Source of the DNA: DASPFV01 sp035620975
GTDB lineage: Bacteria > Acidobacteriota > Vicinamibacteria > Vicinamibacterales > 2-12-FULL-66-21
Length of the DNA: 24,071 nucleotides
Reading direction: 5' to 3'
NCBI GenBank assembly: GCA_035620975.1
Contig: DASPFV010000230.1
Span: forward strand, 1-24,071
In this document: positions 8,360 to 14,016 of the stretch, one piece after another
Layout of the letters: each line of letters opens with the position of its first letter
Numbering within the stretch: position 1 is the stretch's first letter
Made by a program: the position numbers and the translations under genes
The notes under the pieces: model-generated
What the model was told of the DNA's origin: nothing
The model's database searches: none
Seen by the model: the letters and a program-made list of their open reading frames with translations, nothing else

Positions 8360-9625
8360 TCAGGCCCTGACGGCGATCTCCCGCTCGATCACGATTTCGA
8401 GCCGCTCGTGTGCCTGCCGGAGACTGGCGACAGCCTGAGCCCCGGTCCTGCCGCCGGCAAAGATGAACCCGAGATAACTGCCCGCTTCCGGCAGCGGCTC
8501 CAGCAGCTGGTCCTTCCGCGCGGTGATGCGCACGTCGACGACGCCCTCGACGCGACGGGCCGCCGCTTCCCCTTCCACGCGCTTGAGATGGCCGCGGCGC
8601 GGAATGGGAATCATCATCACGGCCGACGCGTCCGGCGCCTGTCGATACCCGGCGACATTCTCGCCCAGGGCGTGCCGCAGCAGCACGTCCTCCAGCGAGA
8701 GCGCCGCATCGAACCTCAGCGCGCGCGAGCACAACCCGCCGATTGGACGGGCGGCGACCTCGAGCGGCGTGATTCTGACGCCATCCAGCCGGCACTCGGC
8801 GTGGACGGGTCCGTGCCAGAGCCCCAGCGACCGCGCCGCCCTCGCGACCGTGTCTGCAACCGCAGCCCGTGTCGAAACGTCGAGCGCTGTCGGCGTCACG
8901 TAGATCGTCTCCTCGAAGAACGGGCCATCCAGCGGGTCCGGCTTGTCGAACATGCCGAAGATCTGGATGCGGCCGCCCGTGAGCACCCCTTCGACGGCCA
9001 CCTCCGCGCCCCCGACGAACCCCTCGACGAGCAGCACGTCCTCGAGTCCGGTGCGCGCGGCACGCACGTCCAGCCGATTCAACAGGGCGCGGATTCTGGC
9101 AAAGGCGGCGGCGAACTCCTCGGGCGAATCGGCGCGGATCACACCCCGGCTGCCGGAGAGCCCGAGCGGCTTCAGCACGCAGGGATACCTCACGCGCGGG
9201 TCGGCGGCAGCCTCCGGTATGGAGGCCCTCGTTGGAAGCGTGAAGTACCACGGCGCCGGCAGACCCGCGGCGGCGAATCGCGCGCGCGACTCGCGCTTGT
9301 TGGCGCTGGCCGCGGCCGCATCGGGAGAATTTCCGGGCAGATCCAGCGCTTCCGCGACACGCGCGGCCAGCACCGTCGGACGATCGCCCACCGCGATCAC
9401 GCCGTCCAGCGGGCTCCGCCTCGCCTCCCGGAGGATGGCGTCGAGCGACCGGCGCTCGTCGTGGAAGCGCACCGGGACAGCCCGGTCGCGCCAGGGGTCG
9501 TCGAGCGTGTCGCACCGATCCGTGGCGTAGAGGAGTTCGACGCCGAGCTGGTCGGCAGCGTCGGTGAACGCGCGGAGCTGGTAGCCCGTAGTGGTCGACA
9601 GCAGCAGAACGCGGCGCCTCGGCAT
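8360..9625 (-). CDS. ATP-grasp ligase paired with a CUAEP-tail radical SAM protein
   Basis: This 421-aa protein has a Rossmann-like N-terminal domain (RRVLLLSTTTGYQ) followed by an ATP-grasp fold. Visible landmarks are NKRESR (Lys110), CVLKPLGLSGSRGV (nucleotide-binding Lys152 and glycine loop), VEGFVGGAEVAVEG (about 200-213) and the metal-binding PLEVAARPIGG (Glu289, Arg293), plus HAECR (Glu276). These fit the carbamoyl-phosphate-synthase-like/L-amino-acid-ligase branch, which activates a carboxylate as acyl phosphate and couples it to an amine; the substrates are unknown. The ATG at 9625 is chosen because the beta1 strand follows it immediately. The ribosome site is poor, and an adjacent GTG at 9628 is possible. 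It lies 65 nt after the extended end of the radical SAM gene, so the two are probably co-transcribed and act in one pathway. Confidence 0.88.
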   Translation of the reverse strand: MPRRRVLLLSTTTGYQLRAFTDAADQLGVELLYATDRCDTLDDPWRDRAVPVRFHDERRSLDAILREARRSPLDGVIAVGDRPTVLAARVAEALDLPGNSPDAAAASANKRESRARFAAAGLPAPWYFTLPTRASIPEAAADPRVRYPCVLKPLGLSGSRGVIRADSPEEFAAAFARIRALLNRLDVRAARTGLEDVLLVEGFVGGAEVAVEGVLTGGRIQIFGMFDKPDPLDGPFFEETIYVTPTALDVSTRAAVADTVARAARSLGLWHGPVHAECRLDGVRITPLEVAARPIGGLCSRALRFDAALSLEDVLLRHALGENVAGYRQAPDASAVMMIPIPRRGHLKRVEGEAAARRVEGVVDVRITARKDQLLEPLPEAGSYLGFIFAGGRTGAQAVASLRQAHERLEIVIEREIAVRA

Positions 9626-9690
9626 CACCTTGATCTCGAAGGTCTCCGGCTGTTCGCGCGCGCGGCTCGTGAACCGGGCGCTGGAAGCTA

Positions 9691-11052
9691 TCAGATCAGA
9701 GCTACCTGCTCCGAAGTCGGTTCCGCTCAACAGTACCAGGGCTCGTCCAGGTACGGAACCGTCGCACGCGGAACCACGGGGGCGGAATCCTCCTTCTCGC
9801 GCGGGAGCCCCGCGAATTCTCGAGCGATCTCCCGGACCCGCCGGAAGACTTCGCGCCGCGGGGCGGTCAGCCGGACGCCGACCAGGCGGGCGACCTGCTG
9901 CTGCAGCCGATCGACGTCCGGATCCGGACTGCGCCAGGGATAGGTGAGCGTGCGGGCGTCGAAGGGCCCTGCCGCACGGTGGATGTCCGGCAGCTCCAGC
10001 AGGCGCGATCCCTGCGTGACGAGCAGCCGGATGGAGAGTTGAACGGGGGCGACATGCTCGACGAGATCCAGCCGATCGATGGCCTCGAGCAGCCGCCCAT
10101 AGCCTGCGACCGTGGTCCACGGCGTGAAGGCGACGAACGTCGGCGCGACGGCGACGCCCGCACTCCGGCAGAGCGCGACTGCACGTTCGAAGTCCGCGGC
10201 CGTGTGCCCCTTCGCCAGGCGGGCGAGAATCGCATCATCCACCGATTCGGCGGCAGTGGTGATGAACGCGCAGTGCGAGTCGCGAAGCCGCGGAAGGTCG
10301 GCGGCGTGCTTCAGCAGGTGCTCGACCTTGATCGTGACGTCGTACGTCACCCCCGGGAACTCGCGCCCGAAGCCCTCCATGATTGCCCGCGCATGCCGGA
10401 TCCCGTTGAAGAAGTCGGGGTCGCCGAACGTGACGTGCCGCGCGCCACGCTCCACCTGCGCGTGGATGTCGGCCATGACCACGTCCACCGGGACGATGCG
10501 GAAACGACCGTCGTAAATGGGAACGATGGGACAGTGGCGGCACCGATGCTTGCAGCCGCGGCTCGCCTCCGTGTAGCCGGCCACTCGCCTCGACCCGCCG
10601 ATGCGGAGCTGCGCGTATCGCTCCAGATCCGGCAGCCCGCGCCGATCGGGCACCCTGAACTCGAGCCGCGGGACCGGGCCCGATCCCGCTGACGCGCCGA
10701 CGGCGAGGTTGCGCAGGTCCGCCTCGAATTCCCCGGCGAGGACGTGCTCGACACCGCGATCGCGGAGGAGGCCTGCGTTCAACGGGGCGTACAGTCCATA
10801 AGCGCAGAGACGGGCGTCGGGATTCAGGGCCCGGACGCGATCGATGACGGGCAGCGCGAGCCGCGTGGCCGTGTGCATCGGCAGGAAGAACGCGATCAGC
10901 CCCGCGGCACGTACCGCAGGCTCGGGCAGTGGATCGCGCGAGAGATCCACGATCTCGACCTCCACGCCCGACTCCCGGAGCCACGCGGCGGGCGACGCCA
11001 GACCGAACGGCTGCCGCCCCATGTCGTAGGTCGAGATCAGGACGGCTCGCAC
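9691..11052 (-). CDS. B12-binding-type radical SAM selenoprotein with Cys-Sec-Ala-Glu-Pro tail
   Basis: This is a 453-aa protein if the in-frame TGA at 9727-9729 is read as selenocysteine (residue 442). The N-terminal 130 or so residues resemble a cobalamin-binding-type Rossmann domain. The radical SAM core has GCKHRCRHC (Cys167, Cys171, Cys174) for the 4Fe-4S cluster. An ordinary stop would end the protein at ...EPWYC, but the next codons give A-E-P-T-S-E-Q-V-A-L-I before a TGA at 9691-9693, reproducing the Cys-Sec/Cys-Ala-Glu-Pro tail of the CUAEP/CCAEP-tail radical SAM family as I recall it. A SECIS-like hairpin follows at the expected place. The start is GTG at 11052, 6 nt after a TAAGAT -10 box. 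It is paired with the downstream ATP-grasp gene. The substrate is unknown. Confidence 0.85.
9697..9713 (-). promoter_or_regulatory. Candidate bacterial SECIS hairpin
   Basis: On the minus strand CGGAGC pairs with GCTCTG (6 bp, one G-U) around the loop AGGTA. The stem begins 13 nt and the loop 19 nt after the TGA at 9727-9729. In E. coli fdhF the SelB-binding hairpin likewise sits just after the UGA and has an apical loop beginning AGGU. The local GCAGGT matches that element. Folding and SelB binding are inferred, not shown. Confidence 0.6.
9727..9729 (-). other. In-frame TGA predicted to encode selenocysteine
   Basis: The codon lies between TGT (Cys441) and GCG GAA CCG (Ala-Glu-Pro) of the radical SAM gene. 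Translation through it adds 12 residues including Sec and ends at a second TGA at 9691-9693. The overlapping frame of the same DNA independently fixes the base sequence here, so a simple miscount is unlikely. Confidence 0.75.
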
Positions 11053-11058
11053 GGGACG

Positions 11059-11064
11059 ATCTTA
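11059..11064 (-). promoter_or_regulatory. -10 element (TAAGAT) for a leaderless radical SAM transcript
   Basis: On the minus strand TAAGAT is followed by 6 nt and then the GTG start at 11052. This is the same hexamer and spacing as the yggX-like gene at 8005. A GGAG just upstream lies beyond the usual Shine-Dalgarno spacing and overlaps the -10 region, so it would not be in a leaderless mRNA. Confidence 0.6.
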
Positions 11065-11071
11065 CTCCGGC

Positions 11072-11091
11072 CCCGGCGTGAAACGGCCGGG
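11072..11091 (-). terminator. Possible hairpin after the symporter gene
   Basis: CCCGGC at 11072-11077 pairs with GCCGGG at 11086-11091 around an 8-nt loop, in the 76-nt gap between the symporter stop and the radical SAM start. It lacks a clear U-tract in the minus direction, so termination activity is uncertain. Confidence 0.3.
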
Positions 11092-11128
11092 CTGAGCAGG
11101 CATTCACCGGGCACTGCGGTTGAACTGG

Positions 11129-12538
11129 TCACAGCGCTGGTGCGCGCGGGCGCGTCGCAAGCGAGACCCCCACCAGCGTGCCGATCGAGAGCAACAACGC
11201 GGGATAGACGGTCGCAAACCCGAACGGATACGCGGCTTCGCCGCCGCCCCGCGCGAGCGCGACGATCTCCCACACGAGCGTGGTGGCCATCCCGGCGACG
11301 ATGGAGGCGGTGCCGCCCGCCGGGGTCGCGCGGCGCCACACGAGCGCGCCCAGCAGCGCCGGCGTGATCCCCGCGCCGTACATCGTGTAGGCCCAGAGCG
11401 CCATCGCGAGAATCGTCGGGAAGAAGTTCCCCGCGACGAACCCGACCAACCCGAGCACGACGACGATCACGCGCGTGTACGCCACGACCTGACTGTCGGT
11501 CAGGTGCGGGTTCAGGAAGCGCTGGTAGACGTCGCGAATGAGGTTCGTGGAGGGCGTGAGCAGAAAGCTGTTCGCGGTGGAGACGATGATGGCTGCCGCC
11601 CCGCAGAGGAGCAGGATCCCGAGAAACGGCGGCAGGACGCCGACGGCGACGCGGACGACGATGTTCTCCGACTGACCGGTGGTCAGCCCCGGAAGCACGA
11701 CGCTGCCGAACACCCCGACCGAGTCGATGAGCGTCTCGACGACGATGGTCCCGATGATCCAGCCGATCACGGCCGTTCGCGCGGCCCGCTCGCTCTTCGC
11801 CGAGAAGAACTTCTGGTACATGTTCCCCTCGCCGAGCAGCAGGAACATGGTCGGCAGGAAGAGCGCCAGGGCCTCGAGGGTGCCGAGCTGGCCGAAGAGC
11901 GACACCTGGTCGGGACGCAGCTGGTCGAGGGCCGGCGCGAGGCCCCCGGCATGGCCGATCAGGAACCCGACCGCCAGGCCGACGCCGACGAGCATCATGA
12001 GGCCGTTGCCGATGTCGAGGTACGCCACCGACAGCATGCCCGCCATCGCGGTGAACGTGACGCAGAACGCCATCGTGATGAGCGCGCCGGTCCCGGGCTC
12101 GACGCCGGCCACGAGGTGCAGCAGGCGGCCGCCGCCGCGGAACTGGTAGGCCGCGATGGTCGTGTAGGCGAGCACCGTCGTGATCGTTCCCAGGATCCTC
12201 GCCGCGGGCCCATAGCGCAGCTCGAGGATGTCGGGCACCGTGTACTGCGCGATCCGCCGCACGCGCGGTGCGATGAAGTAGATGAGCGCGATGCCGACCC
12301 ACGCACCGGCCGACTGCCACAGCCCGGGGAAGCCCACGCGGTAACCGAGCCCGGCCCCGGCGAACAGGCTCCCGGATCCGATCCACGTCGAGAGGAGAGT
12401 GAAGACCAGCACGCTCGCGGGGAGCGACCGCCCCGCCACCAGGAAATCGTCCCCGGTGTGGACCTTCCGCGAGCGAACGAGACCCACGGCAATCAGCACC
12501 GTCAGGTAGGCGATGATTGCGAGGAGGTAGATCGACAT
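11129..12538 (-). CDS. Sodium:solute symporter (SSS family)
   Basis: This 469-aa polytopic membrane protein has about 12-13 hydrophobic segments. Family landmarks are the N-terminal SRKVHTGDDFLVAGRSLP segment, then LLSTWIGSGSLFAGAGLGYRVGF around the Na+-site helix TM1-2, IAQYTVPDILELRYGP, and IVSTANSFLLTPSTNLIRDVYQRFLNP late in the transporter core. SSS proteins use the inward Na+ gradient to import sugars, amino acids, organic acids or vitamins; the substrate cannot be told here. The ATG at 12538 begins directly with the first helix. On the minus strand TAGTGT lies 9 nt before it, a possible short-leader -10. It is divergent from the phosphoesterase gene across only 46 bp, so the two promoters must overlap. 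Confidence 0.9.
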   Translation of the reverse strand: MSIYLLAIIAYLTVLIAVGLVRSRKVHTGDDFLVAGRSLPASVLVFTLLSTWIGSGSLFAGAGLGYRVGFPGLWQSAGAWVGIALIYFIAPRVRRIAQYTVPDILELRYGPAARILGTITTVLAYTTIAAYQFRGGGRLLHLVAGVEPGTGALITMAFCVTFTAMAGMLSVAYLDIGNGLMMLVGVGLAVGFLIGHAGGLAPALDQLRPDQVSLFGQLGTLEALALFLPTMFLLLGEGNMYQKFFSAKSERAARTAVIGWIIGTIVVETLIDSVGVFGSVVLPGLTTGQSENIVVRVAVGVLPPFLGILLLCGAAAIIVSTANSFLLTPSTNLIRDVYQRFLNPHLTDSQVVAYTRVIVVVLGLVGFVAGNFFPTILAMALWAYTMYGAGITPALLGALVWRRATPAGGTASIVAGMATTLVWEIVALARGGGEAAYPFGFATVYPALLLSIGTLVGVSLATRPRAPAL

Positions 12539-12572
12539 ACGGCGAGGACACTAACACAACTCGCCATTTTGC

Positions 12573-12578
12573 TATGCT
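12573..12578 (+). promoter_or_regulatory. -10 element (TATGCT) for a leaderless phosphoesterase transcript
   Basis: TATGCT lies 6 nt before the ATG at 12585, with no Shine-Dalgarno between them. The geometry matches the other leaderless candidates in the window. It lies in the 46-bp divergent region shared with the symporter gene. Confidence 0.6.
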
Positions 12579-12584
12579 GTCGGG

Positions 12585-13466
12585 ATGGTGCTCGAGAAGT
12601 ACAAGCAGAAGCGCAACTTTCAGAGCACGCCGGAGCCGGCCGGCGACGAGCGCCTCGCGCGGGACCGCGCGAAGCGGGCGAAGCCGGCAGACGGCCTGTT
12701 CTTCTGCGTACAGAAGCACCTGGCGAGCCAGCTGCACTACGACCTCCGACTCGAGCACCATGGCGTCCTGCTGTCCTGGGCCGTGCCGAAAGGGCCGTCG
12801 CTCGATCCGAAAGTGAAGCGGCTCGCGATGCACGTGGAGGACCATCCGATCGAGTACGGCACGTTCGAGGGGGTGATTCCCGAGGGCTACGGCGCCGGCA
12901 TCGTCATGCTCTGGGATCAGGGCACGTGGACGCCGGCCAGCCCGGATGTGGATGCCGCCCTGCGGAAGGGCGACCTGAAGTTCACCCTCGACGGCTACAA
13001 GCTCAAAGGATCGTGGGTCCTCGTGCGGACCGGCGGCCGCTACGGGGCCTCGGCCGGCGGGGGCGCGCGAAGCTGGCTGCTGATCAAGCATCGCGACGAG
13101 TGGTCCGGCGACCTGGACATCACCGACTTCGCGCCGCGCAGTGTCAAGAGCGACGGCGAGTTCGAGGACATCCTGGCCGCCGATCGGCCCGACATCTGGC
13201 TCTCCAACCGGCCGGCGCGCACCGGCGAGACGGGAGCGATGCTGGCCAGGATCGTCGAGCGCGCGCTGGCCCTGAAAGCGTCGAGCGGCAGCGCCGACGC
13301 GGCGGAGTCGCCCCCGCGATCGACTCAGAAGCCGGGGACAGGCGCCGCACCGAAGCGCGCCACGTCGCGGAAGTCCGCCCAGGGGAGGAGGGTAGCCCCT
13401 GCGAAACAATCCGCGACGAAATCAGTGAAGCGTGGCGCCAGGACGAAGACCAGCCGACGCACGTGA
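12585..13466 (+). CDS. Stand-alone LigD-type 3'-phosphoesterase with basic C-terminal tail
   Basis: This 293-aa protein is the 3'-phosphoesterase (PE) module of bacterial NHEJ ligase D without polymerase or ligase domains. PE enzymes remove 3'-phosphate and ribonucleotides from DNA ends before joining. Catalytic and metal-binding residues known from the Pseudomonas LigD PE domain appear at matching spacing: His45, His51, Asp53 and Arg55 in KHLASQLHYDLRLEHHG, and His83 in AMHVEDHP, followed by IEYGTFEGVIPEGYGAG. The catalytic domain covers about residues 10-195. From about 230 to the end the chain is rich in Ala, Lys, Arg, Ser and Thr, like a histone H1-type DNA-binding tail. No Ku or ligase gene is visible nearby. 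It probably starts leaderless at 12585. Confidence 0.9.
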   Translation: MVLEKYKQKRNFQSTPEPAGDERLARDRAKRAKPADGLFFCVQKHLASQLHYDLRLEHHGVLLSWAVPKGPSLDPKVKRLAMHVEDHPIEYGTFEGVIPEGYGAGIVMLWDQGTWTPASPDVDAALRKGDLKFTLDGYKLKGSWVLVRTGGRYGASAGGGARSWLLIKHRDEWSGDLDITDFAPRSVKSDGEFEDILAADRPDIWLSNRPARTGETGAMLARIVERALALKASSGSADAAESPPRSTQKPGTGAAPKRATSRKSAQGRRVAPAKQSATKSVKRGARTKTSRRT

Positions 13467-13534
13467 ACCTGGAACCCGGAACCTGGAACCTGGAACCCGA
13501 ACCCATGAACCCGGAACCATGAACCTGGAACCCG
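13465..13534 (+). repeat. Ten-unit heptanucleotide tandem repeat (GAACCTG / GAACCCG)
   Basis: Ten consecutive 7-mers fill the interval: GAACCTG four times, GAACCCG four times, and one each of AACCCAT and GAACCAT. The first unit overlaps the last two bases of the phosphoesterase stop codon, and the last ends 17 nt before the DUF4920 start. No hairpin is obvious. Heptameric repeats of this kind are known from cyanobacteria (STRR) and have counterparts in other GC-rich genomes. Confidence 0.9.
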
Positions 13535-13551
13535 GAGGCGCTGGAGGATTC

Positions 13552-13983
13552 ATGAAAACGCTGCTTGCCGCAACCCTGGTGGCGCTCTCATTACCGGGGC
13601 TCGCCGAAGTGACGAAGCTCGGCGCGGGCGTGTCGCTCGACGAGGCGACGCCAATCCGCGATGTCGTCGCACGGCCCGAGGAGTTCGTGGGCAGGACCAT
13701 CCGCATCGACGGCGTGGCCACGGCCGTCTGCACGCATATGGGCTGCTGGATGGGAGTGGCCCCCGAGGGTGACGACCAGGCTCCAACGGTTCGCGTGAAG
13801 GTGGACGATGGGGTGATCGTGTTTCCCGTGTCGGCGAAGGGAAAGAAGGTCTCGGCGCAGGGTGTCCTCGAAGCGGTGGGCGGCAGCGCGGAAGCCAGGG
13901 AGGCGGCGGGCGAGCACGCGAAGGCCGACCCGAACGCGTCACAGCAGTATCAGCTCAAGGCCACGGGCGCGCTGATTCGATAA
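13552..13983 (+). CDS. DUF4920 domain secreted protein
   Basis: This 143-aa protein has a cleavable signal peptide (MKTLLAATLVALSLPGLA, about residues 1-18). The domain shows IRIDGVATAVCTHMGCWMGVAP, with Cys60 and Cys65 in the Cys-x4-Cys-Trp arrangement typical of DUF4920, then VRVKVDDGVIVFPVSAKGKKVSAQGVLE. The family is periplasmic or exported; its biochemical role is not established, and the paired cysteines and His62 suggest metal binding or redox. GGAGG lies 4 nt before the ATG, so the start at 13552 is secure, unlike the leaderless genes nearby. It follows the phosphoesterase by 85 nt of mostly heptamer repeat and is convergent with the kinase gene 33 nt away. Confidence 0.85.
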   Translation: MKTLLAATLVALSLPGLAEVTKLGAGVSLDEATPIRDVVARPEEFVGRTIRIDGVATAVCTHMGCWMGVAPEGDDQAPTVRVKVDDGVIVFPVSAKGKKVSAQGVLEAVGGSAEAREAAGEHAKADPNASQQYQLKATGALIR

Positions 13984-14016
13984 CCCTTCGGACTGGCGTG
14001 CGATAACCAGGCCGAC

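Noticed and set aside
9727..11052. Radical SAM protein ending at Cys441
   Set aside because: This is the conventional call, but the in-frame AEP tail and SECIS-like hairpin make the longer Sec-containing product more likely.
11037..13522. Long frames on both strands across the symporter and phosphoesterase
   Set aside because: Shadows; the symporter helices and PE catalytic motifs lie in the chosen frames.
13465..13534. CRISPR or terminator
   Set aside because: The unit is 7 bp without spacers, and no stable stem is visible.
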